NCBI GenBank assembly: GCA_910583835.1
Contig: CAJTYM010000019.1
Span: 9,033-65,846 of the forward strand
From: an uncultured Lachnospiraceae bacterium
GTDB lineage: Bacteria > Bacillota > Clostridia > Lachnospirales > Lachnospiraceae
Length of the DNA stretch: 56,814 bases
Direction: 5' to 3'
The notes below the pieces were generated by a model. The model was not told the origin of the DNA. It ran no database searches and saw only the letters and a program-made list of their open reading frames with translations. Of this stretch, positions 33,215 to 40,352 are shown piece after piece. The position numbers and the translations under genes were made by a program. Positions within the stretch are counted from its first letter, which is position 1; each line of letters opens with the position of its first letter.

Positions 33215-34198
33215 TTACAGCACCTTATACAGTTCATCCGTCTTCGGCGGTTCCAGAAAACGTTTCTCCTCCCCATTCAGCAGAACGCGGTCATTGCCAG
33301 TCGCTGCCTTCCCGATAACCGCTGCATGGATGCCGGACTTTGCCAGTTCCCGCGCCAATGTATTTCCATCTGGCGAAGACATCAGCATACATCCGCTGGA
33401 TATCAGTTCATAGGGATTGATATTGAAAAATTCACATATTTCAATCGTTTCCTGTTTTACCGGAATTTTCTTAAGGTCTATTTCAAGTCCAACGCCAGAG
33501 CTCTCTGCCAGTTCCCAAAGCGCGCCGAATATGCCGCCCTCGGTCACATCATGCATGGCGCTCACGCCGGACCGAACGGCGACTGCAGACTCCGGCAGTA
33601 CCGACAGGTATTTATCAAAATCCTGGGCTGTCCTCACAAGTTCCGCCGGAAAGCGCTGTAACAATTCCCGTTCTTTCTCTTTGGCTATAATGGAAGTTCC
33701 TTCCAGACCAATCCATTTGCTGGCAAGGATGTCATCTCCAGGTTTCACGCCGCCCGTGGTAACCAGCTTGCCCGCTTTGGCTTTGCCGATTCCGCAGACA
33801 TTAATCAAGGGCTGGTTCACCGCTTTCGTCACTTCCGTGTGCCCGCCCATAATCTGCACATCCACCTCGGCACACACACGCTCCATCTGGCCCATCATCT
33901 CTTTTAAATCCGCTTCCTGCGCATATTCCGGGAGCAGAATCGTCAGCATGACCCCTATCGGCTCCGCCCCGGCGCTTGCCAGGTCATTCATCGTAATATG
34001 GATGGCAAGATGCCCGATATCCGTGGCAGTTCCGGTGATAGGGTCCGTGGAGACCACAAACATCTCATCGTCCGCCAGCCTGACTGCGGCACAGTCTTCC
34101 CCTACGCCGGCCCCCACTGCCACCTCGCTGCGTTTCGTCTGTATTTGTTTAATTACCGAGCGCTTTAACACGCTCTCCGGTATTTTTCCTACTTTCAT
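33215..34198 (-). CDS. AIR-synthase-related (PurM/HypE-like) protein
   Basis: This 327-aa protein has the PurM-type two-domain fold. GEDCAAVRL and VSTDPITG are the ATP/metal-binding Asp regions (about residues 33-55). IMGGHTEV (about 118) and HDVTEGGIFGAL (about 220) follow. It resembles HypE but lacks the C-terminal Pro-Arg-x-Cys tail that carries the cyanide precursor, ending in DELYKVL. It is therefore probably not a functional HypE, and its substrate is unknown. It lies 81 nt upstream of the Lrp gene on the same strand. Confidence 0.85.
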   Translation of the reverse strand: MKVGKIPESVLKRSVIKQIQTKRSEVAVGAGVGEDCAAVRLADDEMFVVSTDPITGTATDIGHLAIHITMNDLASAGAEPIGVMLTILLPEYAQEADLKEMMGQMERVCAEVDVQIMGGHTEVTKAVNQPLINVCGIGKAKAGKLVTTGGVKPGDDILASKWIGLEGTSIIAKEKERELLQRFPAELVRTAQDFDKYLSVLPESAVAVRSGVSAMHDVTEGGIFGALWELAESSGVGLEIDLKKIPVKQETIEICEFFNINPYELISSGCMLMSSPDGNTLARELAKSGIHAAVIGKAATGNDRVLLNGEEKRFLEPPKTDELYKVL

Positions 34199-34230
34199 AA
34201 TGAAAAAATCTCCTTGGGCATAAGTACACT

Positions 34231-34260
34231 TAAGGCTGTTTCAATATTGAAACAGCCTTA
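34231..34260. terminator. 30-bp perfect palindrome, likely hairpin after the VanW-type gene
   Basis: TAAGGCTGTTTCAA and its complement meet at AATATT, giving a fully self-complementary 30-bp sequence between the VanW-type stop (34286) and the next start (34198). No T-run follows in either direction, so it may be an inefficient terminator or an operator. Confidence 0.55.
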
Positions 34261-34285
34261 CATACAACCTTAATGCTTCTGATTC

Positions 34286-35923
34286 CTATTCCTCGGAATC
34301 ATCGCCGTCCTCATCATCTTCTTCGTCTTCGCCTTCATCGCCCTTATCTTTGTCTTTATCTTTCTTATCCTTATTGTCATCCTCTTTCGGCTTATCTCCG
34401 CCTTCTGTCGGCGCCGGTTCCTGTGGTGGCTGCTGTGCCGCCTGCTCTGCTGCCTGCTGCGCTGCCAATGCTGCCTGTGCTGCATCGTTCCATTGCGCCG
34501 CTGCTGCCTCAATCGTTCCCTGGTCCTGGCTTGCCACCGCCGCGTTCATGGCTGCTACTGCCTCCGGATTTCCTGAACCAGTCCCTACCACGACAATTCT
34601 GGGCGAAGCCTTATAAGTGCTCTTATTGAATACCTCGCGGCTCTGCTCTACGCCGTCAACCTTGACAATCTTCCACAGCTGTGCCGTGTATCCCACATGG
34701 GAAGACTGCTTCTGGCTGATATAGCCGATGGGGTCGCCGGATGCCTGATACTGCACACCGGGGTCAGTCGTGCTCAGCGTCTCGCTCTCAAAGATGACCT
34801 CGCGGTTCGCCGGCCTGGTCTCCTGTCCGAAGATATTAAAGTATATGACCATATCCTTGGTATATCCCTCAATATAAATCGGCGCATCGGTATTATTTAC
34901 AAATTTTAAATCCTTATATGTTCCTGCAATCGCTGCATCTGCGGAAGGGTCTACATAACCCACAATCATCGAATGGTTAAAACGCTCCGCCACATCCAGT
35001 TCCGCACGGATAACGGCATTGTATAAAGTAGTTGATACCTGGCAGATCCCTCCGCCATAAGTCTCTACCGTAGTCCCATTCTCATAGGAACCGGCAAGTT
35101 CATACCCATTCTCCGCATCAAAGGGGCTTACCGCCTCATACACGGAAAACGTATCTCCCGGATAAATCACAGAACCGTTGATTTTAGAAGCGCCGTTCTG
35201 TACATTCTTGGCACGTCCTGCCCCGGAAGTTCCATAGGAAGTATGGAAGCCTCCCAGCAAATCCTTGACCTTGGAAAGCTCCGCCTCGGAACCCCTGGGC
35301 TCTACCACATCCGCCGCAACCTCGATGGTGGCTGCCTCGCCCTTCCATTCCTTGGAAAAATACTCCTCCAGAATCTTAGCTGATTCCTCTATATTGACAC
35401 TCACGCCCTGGCTGCCGGGAATTACAGTAAACCCGCCGTCTTCCCGGGTAAGTCCGCCGTCTTTGGCTTCCGTGTTAAGCGCCTGTGCATTCGTTTCCAG
35501 CATCTGGCTGATTTTCTGGCCGTCTGCCTTATAGGCAAGTTCATATACCTTGTCTTGATTTTCCAAATCTTTCATTGCCTTATAACGGACAATCAGATTG
35601 CCGCTCTTACCGAGCGCGACTGCTTCTTCGGCAATCTCAGGATTCCCCCATGTAAGCCCTATCTGGGATACAGGCACTTCCACAGTGTTGTCTCCAGCCT
35701 TCAGGGTTACCTTCTGATTCTGCAGTCCATTCAGATATTCCGCCACAGCTGACGCGGCTTCCTCCTGTGTCATTCCTCCTACGGCGATATCTCCAAAATA
35801 TACACGCTGCGGAATGGTAGATGTCTCATCAGTCTCTGCATTAACCGGAATCATCACAATTGCTGCCACTGCAAGAATTAAGAATACTCCTAACAGCGGC
35901 ACGTATTTTCTCCACTTCTTCAT
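34286..35923 (-). CDS. VanW-family cell-wall protein with PG-binding repeats and acidic tail
   Basis: This 545-aa protein starts with a membrane anchor or signal segment (VPLLGVFLILAVAAIVMIPV). Two PG_binding_4-like regions follow (GGMTQEEAASAVAEYLN, then GVSVNIEESAKILEEYF), then the VanW core (GDTFSVYEAVSPFDAENGY, YGGGICQVSTTLYNAV, RFNHSMIVGYVDPSADA) and a G5-like module with VDGVEQSREVFNKS. The final 80 residues are Ala/Gln-rich and then an Asp/Glu/Lys run (DKDKDKGDEGEDEEDDEDGD). VanW proteins are widespread, but their biochemical function is not settled. A promoter lies at 35970-35997. Confidence 0.88.
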   Translation of the reverse strand: MKKWRKYVPLLGVFLILAVAAIVMIPVNAETDETSTIPQRVYFGDIAVGGMTQEEAASAVAEYLNGLQNQKVTLKAGDNTVEVPVSQIGLTWGNPEIAEEAVALGKSGNLIVRYKAMKDLENQDKVYELAYKADGQKISQMLETNAQALNTEAKDGGLTREDGGFTVIPGSQGVSVNIEESAKILEEYFSKEWKGEAATIEVAADVVEPRGSEAELSKVKDLLGGFHTSYGTSGAGRAKNVQNGASKINGSVIYPGDTFSVYEAVSPFDAENGYELAGSYENGTTVETYGGGICQVSTTLYNAVIRAELDVAERFNHSMIVGYVDPSADAAIAGTYKDLKFVNNTDAPIYIEGYTKDMVIYFNIFGQETRPANREVIFESETLSTTDPGVQYQASGDPIGYISQKQSSHVGYTAQLWKIVKVDGVEQSREVFNKSTYKASPRIVVVGTGSGNPEAVAAMNAAVASQDQGTIEAAAAQWNDAAQAALAAQQAAEQAAQQPPQEPAPTEGGDKPKEDDNKDKKDKDKDKGDEGEDEEDDEDGDDSEE

Positions 35924-35969
35924 AATCTATTCTCCTACTATCCTGCTTCGTTTACACTTTACCTATCTC

Positions 35970-35997
35970 ATTTTAACACATAGATACAATTTTTCAA
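35970..35997 (-). promoter_or_regulatory. Probable promoter of the VanW-type gene
   Basis: TTGAAA (35992-35997) and TAAAAT (35970-35975) on the minus strand are 16 nt apart, about 50 nt before the start codon. Confidence 0.5.
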
Positions 35998-36018
35998 GGT
36001 ACACAAAGCACGAATTTC

Positions 36019-36047
36019 GTTGACATAACTCGTCTCTTTCTGTATAT
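36019..36047 (+). promoter_or_regulatory. Plus-strand promoter without an obvious gene behind it
   Basis: TTGACA, 17 nt and TATATT form a good vegetative promoter at 36036-36064 if counted from the TTGACA in the line 36001-36060; by direct count the TTGACA begins within 36019-36024. It points across the small membrane-protein gene and the large inverted repeat towards the gene at 36609. It could make an antisense RNA or a long leader. Confidence 0.45.
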
Positions 36048-36091
36048 TATGAACAGGTAAAGACGAATTTTATGCCATTAATTGGCGTGGT

Positions 36092-36199
36092 TTACACAAA
36101 TGCGGAGAGGAATACGGAAAGCACCATGGAGACCACAAGAATCAATGCAACTACTGCTGCAAAAGTTTTCTTGGTCTTGGGATTGTTGAAATTCAGCAT
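36092..36199 (-). CDS. Small single-span membrane protein, 35 aa
   Basis: The product reads MLNFNNPKTKKTFAAVVALI and continues through VSMVLSVFLSAFV to the stop. Positive residues at the N-terminus precede one hydrophobic helix, so the N-terminus should face the cytoplasm. AAGGAGG lies 7 nt before ATG 36199, the strongest evidence that it is a gene. It resembles very small membrane proteins of Clostridia (DUF4044-like), but the function is unknown. A plus-strand frame over the same bases has no such ribosome site. Confidence 0.72.
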   Translation of the reverse strand: MLNFNNPKTKKTFAAVVALILVVSMVLSVFLSAFV

Positions 36200-36226
36200 A
36201 AGTTTCACCTCCTTCATGATTCACAT

Positions 36227-36497
36227 GGAAATCAATTTTCAAAATATCCTTACATCTATCAACATATATTTATTCTGCCGTATGCTACATATACCCACAC
36301 GAACAGGACAACGCTTTGGCAAACTAACTGCTAACTGCGACCAAGCCCCTCAGGAGAACCTTCGTGTCAGATCTTCGTAAGCAGTGGATTTTGCCTTCGC
36401 TAAAAACGTCCTTGAATCGTTCGCTTTGGGTATATGCAGCTCCGGCAGTATGTAGATATCTTTATATTCCGTACGGATATTTTGAAAATTGATTTCC
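36227..36497. repeat. 271-bp imperfect inverted repeat, MITE-like or long RNA hairpin
   Basis: The ends GGAAATCAATTTTCAAAATA and their complement match perfectly over 23 bp (36227-36249 and 36475-36497). Further in, CTGCCG(T)A.GCT(A/G)CATATACCC and shorter segments also pair across a centre near 36362. This fills most of the 409-bp stretch 36200-36608 between the small membrane-protein gene and the next plus-strand gene; nothing else was recognised there. No clear target-site duplication is visible. Confidence 0.7.
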
Positions 36498-36608
36498 GTG
36501 TATTATTCAGTCTTCATCTTGCCACCTGCGGCTATTATGATATAATTATTTAAGGAAATACTGATTGAACCAGCGTTTCCCTAATATTTCAGAAAGGATT
36601 ATAAGCAT

Positions 36609-37247
36609 ATGATGTTTCATACTTTTTATTATGTCCTCCTCGGTTGGACCGCCATATTCATCGCTGTTGTCTCCTACAAACGTTTCAAGGCAAACCGCCA
36701 GAACGAGAACGCCGAAGAAAGTTTCTGGAAGCGGGAACGCGCTGCCAACAGCACACGCAAACAAGATATCTCCCAGCTGGATTACGTGGACTTTTCCGGC
36801 GTCACCCTTCCGTTTGCCCAATTTGAGGACGCGCTTCTGAAAGAATGCGAACAGCAGGTCCTTACCTTAAAGGATAAAAGAGTCTTAAACCTCACCGGCA
36901 TCAGCAACACTGACCTGAAAATGATGTATGGCGCCGCCAACCTGCCGCTGCTGACGCAGTATGACCAGAATTTTACGCTCCTGGTACGCACATTAAATAC
37001 CTGGGGACAGCGTCTGCATGAACTGTCCCATACCGAAGAAGCCATCAGCGTCCTCGCTTTTGCCGCATCCATCGGCAGCGATATCAAGGCAACATGGACG
37101 CTCCTTGCAGAACTCTATGCGGCAGACAATGACCTGGCGCATATTGAAGAATTGAAATCTTCTGCTGCCCAACTCAATTCCCTGATGAGAGATCCCATCC
37201 TCTCCATGTTGGACAGTTATACGGAACGCCAGATAAATCAGCCGTGA
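36609..37247 (+). CDS. Membrane-anchored protein of unknown function
   Basis: This 212-aa protein starts with one hydrophobic segment (TFYYVLLGWTAIFIAVVSYK). A soluble alpha-helical part follows, including LPLLTQYDQNFTLLVRTLNTW and SVLAFAASIGSDIKATWTLLAEL. The latter looks like tetratricopeptide-type helices. It probably faces the cytoplasm, as the Lys/Arg-rich stretch comes after the helix. AAAGGA precedes the ATG. It converges on the exonuclease gene with 29 bp between the stops. No family could be named. Confidence 0.8.
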   Translation: MMFHTFYYVLLGWTAIFIAVVSYKRFKANRQNENAEESFWKRERAANSTRKQDISQLDYVDFSGVTLPFAQFEDALLKECEQQVLTLKDKRVLNLTGISNTDLKMMYGAANLPLLTQYDQNFTLLVRTLNTWGQRLHELSHTEEAISVLAFAASIGSDIKATWTLLAELYAADNDLAHIEELKSSAAQLNSLMRDPILSMLDSYTERQINQP

Positions 37248-37276
37248 GCATATCCTCAGATATTCCGGTAAAAATG

Positions 37277-37987
37277 TCAGCCGGGTATCCTTCCATAGGC
37301 TACGATAATCTTGTTCGCCAACCGGGATGCTTCGCTCCTTGTCAGGCTGTCAAGTTCCCGGTCAAGTTCAATTTTATGATATTCCGCCAATTCTTTCAAG
37401 TGTCTTTTTTGACGTTTGCTTGCCGGCTGCTGTTTTTTTACTTTATAATGCAGCGGTTCTGCTCGAAATTCCTCAGGTTCTTTGTCGGCAAACTCCTTAT
37501 ACAGATACAGAAGCAACTCTGCCGTTGCCCTGGCGTCTTCCAAGGCGCGGTGTTTTCTGGCACGTGCAATGTGAAGAAAGTCGCACAGATAATCAAGGGA
37601 TTTCTTTTCAGCCATTGGCAGCAGCTTCCTTGCCAATTTGAGCGTATCAATGCCCTCTTTTTCCAGTTCCAGCCCCTGATTTGCCGCCGCCTGTTTGAGA
37701 AATCTGTAATCATACATCAGATTATGCCCTGCCAGCGGCAGCCCCTCTGCAAATATCAGGAATTCCTCCGCCGCCTGTCCACAGTCACACCCTTGCTGCA
37801 CCATCTCATTGGTGATTCCGGTAAGGCTGATAATCTCTTCCGTCAATGTCATCCTCGGATTTACCATGCGGTGGAACGTTCCGCCGATTTTGCCCTCTTC
37901 GAGTTTCACCGCACCGATTTCCAGGATACGGTCTGTCTTGGGATTTAAACCCGTCATTTCCAGGTCAACTACCACATATGCGTCCAT
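37277..37987 (-). CDS. DEDDh-family 3'-5' exonuclease (DnaQ/PolC-like)
   Basis: This 236-aa protein has all acidic motifs of DnaQ-type exonucleases: VVVDLEMTGLNP (Exo I), AGHNLMYDYRFLK (Exo II) and ARKHRALEDARATAELL with the catalytic His (Exo III). Such proteins remove nucleotides from DNA or RNA 3' ends. A C-terminal extension (about residues 185-236) contains DSLTRSEASRLANKIIVAYG, a short domain found in several DNA-related proteins. The start lies inside the radical SAM gene end (23-bp overlap), so they form an operon. Confidence 0.9.
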   Translation of the reverse strand: MDAYVVVDLEMTGLNPKTDRILEIGAVKLEEGKIGGTFHRMVNPRMTLTEEIISLTGITNEMVQQGCDCGQAAEEFLIFAEGLPLAGHNLMYDYRFLKQAAANQGLELEKEGIDTLKLARKLLPMAEKKSLDYLCDFLHIARARKHRALEDARATAELLLYLYKEFADKEPEEFRAEPLHYKVKKQQPASKRQKRHLKELAEYHKIELDRELDSLTRSEASRLANKIIVAYGRIPG

Positions 37988-39743
37988 TGTCCCTCCTTAT
38001 GCATTCTGCTTTTGCCTGCCCAGTCAATGGGTCTCGCTCCTCATAGGAAAATAAGATAAACTGCCTGGTATCTGCTTTGGCTGGATACGTCTCCAATGTC
38101 TCTGCCTGCAGAATTTTTTCCATGCCATACCAGAACGCTTCCAAATGCATATTCTTTCCTTTGGGGCAATATTCCCTGGACATCTCCTTGAACTCCGAAA
38201 GCGGCGGCGCCCAGGGCGGTCTGCTCTTCATGCGTTCCCGGCAATATAAATCAAAGGTCAGCGTTTCCTGATATAGGTCACGGTGCAGCGGGTCTTGTTC
38301 CTCAATGTAATCCAAAAGAATCTGGCAGCGGCGGATTCTGGAATGGCTCATGGCAAACAGCCCATGCCGCTCATAGAATTCCCCCATCTTCAGATACAGC
38401 TCAAACGGATTATCTTCCGTCAGTTCCAGCACCTTCATGGTCAGGCCAAATTGGCCGCTGTTGTAATAAACCTCCAGCATTTCTTCCACCAGTTTAATTT
38501 TCAGTATCTCCCCATAGGACAGCCAGCGCGTGCGCAGCACCTCATAGGGAGGGAACTCCCGATACGCCAGACCGTATTCCTCCCGATGTTCAAAGAGATA
38601 GGAGCCTTTCAGCACCTTGAGGAATCCAAGCTGGAGCTGCTGCGGCTTCAGGGCGTAGACCTGGCGGAAAGATTCGGCAAAGGACCCATAATCTTCTTCT
38701 GGCAGTCCTGCTATCAAATCAAGATGCTGATGGACATTCCCCATACTCCGTACCCGGGAAACTGCCTGTTTCAGGCGCGGCAAATCCATCGTGCGGTGAA
38801 TCTCCCGTATCGTAGCCCCATTGGCAGACTGCACCCCGATTTCCAACTGAATCAGCCCCGGACGCATAACGGCAATCAATGACAGTTCCTCCTCCGTCAG
38901 CAAATCCGCAGAAATCTCAAAGTGGAAATTCGTCACGCCGTTGTCATGCGCTTGCAGATACCGCCAGACAGCCAGCGCATGGCTGTGGCTGCAATTGAAT
39001 GTTCTGTCCACAAATTTCACCTGGGGCACGCGGTGGTCGAGGAAAAACTGCAGTTCCTTTTCCACCAAATCCAGGGAGCGCAGCCGCAGCCCCTTCTCTA
39101 TGGAAGAAAGACAGTAGCTGCAGGAAAATGGGCATCCGCGGCTGGACTCATAATAGATAATCCTGTTTTCAAAATCTTCAAGATTCTCATAACAGAAAGG
39201 CAGTTCATCCATAGGCAGCGGCTCCCTTGCCGGCGTGCGCACAAGTTTCCCTTCCCTGTCACGGAAAACCAGACCGGCAATCTCTTCCAGCCCGCTGGTA
39301 TTGTCACTCCTGCCGCTTCCGGCAGCAATGTCCGCAGCCGCGCTCCCGCCCGCTCCTTCCACATAAAAGCGGCATAATTCGAGGAACGTTGCCTCCCCTT
39401 CCCCGGTCATCACCCCACGGACCATGGGATAAGCCGCCAGAAATGTTTCTGTTTCATAGGACACCTCCGGTCCTCCTGCCCAGATGGGCACCTCTGGCGC
39501 AATCTTATGGAATTCCGTCACCAATTCCTGCACATAGCGGAAATTCCAGATATAACAGGAAAAACACAGCACATCGGGCTGCTGTTTATAAATTTCCTGC
39601 AGAATGTAATCCGTGCGGTGGTTAATCGTATACTCCAGCAGCTGCACATGCTCCCGATATTCGTCCGCATACGATTTCAGGCTGTATACCGCAAGGTTGG
39701 AATGGATATATTTGGCGTTAATTGCTATCAATAAAATGTTCAT
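37965..39743 (-). CDS. B12-binding-type radical SAM protein
   Basis: This 592-aa protein is read from ATG 39743; the frame is open to 39812 without support. The N-terminal 150 residues have the Rossmann fold of B12-binding domains (MNILLIAINAKYIHSNLAVY, PIWAGGPEVSYE). The radical SAM core follows with the 4Fe-4S triad in SRGCPFSCSYCLSS and the LIQLEIGVQSANG motif. A DUF4080-like C-terminal half contains RTRWLSYGEILKIKLVEEML. Members probably methylate or rearrange unactivated carbons, but no substrate is known. It is translationally coupled to the exonuclease gene. Confidence 0.87.
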   Translation of the reverse strand: MNILLIAINAKYIHSNLAVYSLKSYADEYREHVQLLEYTINHRTDYILQEIYKQQPDVLCFSCYIWNFRYVQELVTEFHKIAPEVPIWAGGPEVSYETETFLAAYPMVRGVMTGEGEATFLELCRFYVEGAGGSAAADIAAGSGRSDNTSGLEEIAGLVFRDREGKLVRTPAREPLPMDELPFCYENLEDFENRIIYYESSRGCPFSCSYCLSSIEKGLRLRSLDLVEKELQFFLDHRVPQVKFVDRTFNCSHSHALAVWRYLQAHDNGVTNFHFEISADLLTEEELSLIAVMRPGLIQLEIGVQSANGATIREIHRTMDLPRLKQAVSRVRSMGNVHQHLDLIAGLPEEDYGSFAESFRQVYALKPQQLQLGFLKVLKGSYLFEHREEYGLAYREFPPYEVLRTRWLSYGEILKIKLVEEMLEVYYNSGQFGLTMKVLELTEDNPFELYLKMGEFYERHGLFAMSHSRIRRCQILLDYIEEQDPLHRDLYQETLTFDLYCRERMKSRPPWAPPLSEFKEMSREYCPKGKNMHLEAFWYGMEKILQAETLETYPAKADTRQFILFSYEERDPLTGQAKAECIRRDNGRICGS

Positions 39744-39794
39744 ATCCTTACTATTAATCCTTTTGACAGTTTTTCCTTTCTGTGATATTTTTAT

Positions 39795-39833
39795 AGGAAA
39801 CGAACAAAACATTTACGTTTTGATTCGTTTCCT
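39795..39833. repeat. Inverted repeat upstream of the radical SAM gene
   Basis: AGGAAACGAACAAAAC and GTTTTGATTCGTTTCCT pair over 16 bp with one bulge. A shorter one (GGATGCAC...GTGCATCC, 39839-39877) follows at once. Neither has a T-run. Confidence 0.6.
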
Positions 39834-39900
39834 GCGCCGGATGCACGCCGCAAGAGGCATGTTTCCTATGTGCATCCGTGCGCATCCTCGCGGAGCGGTT

Positions 39901-39933
39901 ATAGTAAACGCATTCATTTAATGCGTTTACTAT
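39901..39933. promoter_or_regulatory. Perfect 14-bp inverted repeat, candidate operator of the ArsR-type gene
   Basis: ATAGTAAACGCATT and AATGCGTTTACTAT are exact complements with the 5-nt spacer CATTT. It ends 33 nt before the regulator's start codon, where an autoregulatory site would sit. Size and spacing are larger than typical ArsR/SmtB 12-2-12 sites. Confidence 0.6.
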
Positions 39934-39966
39934 ATAAAGCAGTTCAGCTAGAAAAGGGGGCCCACT

Positions 39967-40248
39967 ATGAATCAAAATGAATTTGAACAACTGGCAGAAT
40001 TATTTAAAATCTTCGGAACCCCGACCCGGCTTCAGATTTTATATGCATTGCTTGACAAAGAAAAATGCGTCTATGATATCGCCAAGGAACTTGATATGTC
40101 ACAGAGTGCCATTTCCCATCAACTCAGTATACTCAAACAGAACCGTTTGGTCAAGAACCGCCGGGAAGGCAAGACGATTTATTACTCCTTGCTCGATTCC
40201 CATGTGCTGACAATCATTGCCCAGGGGCTTGACCATATCCGCGAATAA
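39967..40248 (+). CDS. ArsR/SmtB-family metal-responsive-type regulator
   Basis: This 93-aa winged-helix repressor reads LFKIFGTPTRLQILYALLDK, then the recognition helix MSQSAISHQLSILKQNRLVK and REGKTIYYSLLD. The last helix contains DSHVLTIIAQGLDHIRE, which keeps the D-x-H-x10-H-x2-E pattern of the alpha-5 zinc site of SmtB/CzrA. Metal release of DNA is therefore likely. A Cys (KEKCVYD) sits where ArsR-type alpha-3 sites carry theirs. No metal transporter is adjacent, so its targets may be elsewhere. A good ribosome site (AAAAGGGGG) precedes ATG 39967. Confidence 0.92.
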   Translation: MNQNEFEQLAELFKIFGTPTRLQILYALLDKEKCVYDIAKELDMSQSAISHQLSILKQNRLVKNRREGKTIYYSLLDSHVLTIIAQGLDHIRE

Positions 40249-40251
40249 AGA

Positions 40252-40336
40252 GGGCTGCTGCAGGACCATTCTGAATCTATGGCATTTATAAGATTTCGCC
40301 ATACATTATAAGAATCTGTCATTCTGCAGCAGCCCC
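40252..40336. terminator. Long hairpin between convergent arsR-type and GH43 genes
   Basis: GGGCTGCTGCAG pairs with CTGCAGCAGCCC at the ends, and inner segments (GGCATTTATAAGATT / AATGTATGGCG) form a second hairpin. It lies 3 nt after the regulator stop and 17 nt after the GH43 stop on the other strand. A T-run is missing, but position and symmetry suggest a shared terminator. Confidence 0.6.
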
Positions 40337-40352
40337 TTTAAATCAGCGGCTT

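Noticed and set aside
31416..34223. Plus-strand frames of 256 and 268 codons opposite the aminotransferase and AIR-synthase-like genes
   Set aside because: No ribosome sites and no recognisable domains; the minus-strand genes are unambiguous.
34231..34260. Insertion-sequence end
   Set aside because: A single perfect palindrome with no transposase or second copy nearby; better explained as a hairpin after the VanW-type gene.
36072..36380. Plus-strand frame of 102 codons
   Set aside because: It has no good ribosome site, crosses the long inverted repeat, and is antisense to the 35-aa frame that has AAGGAGG.
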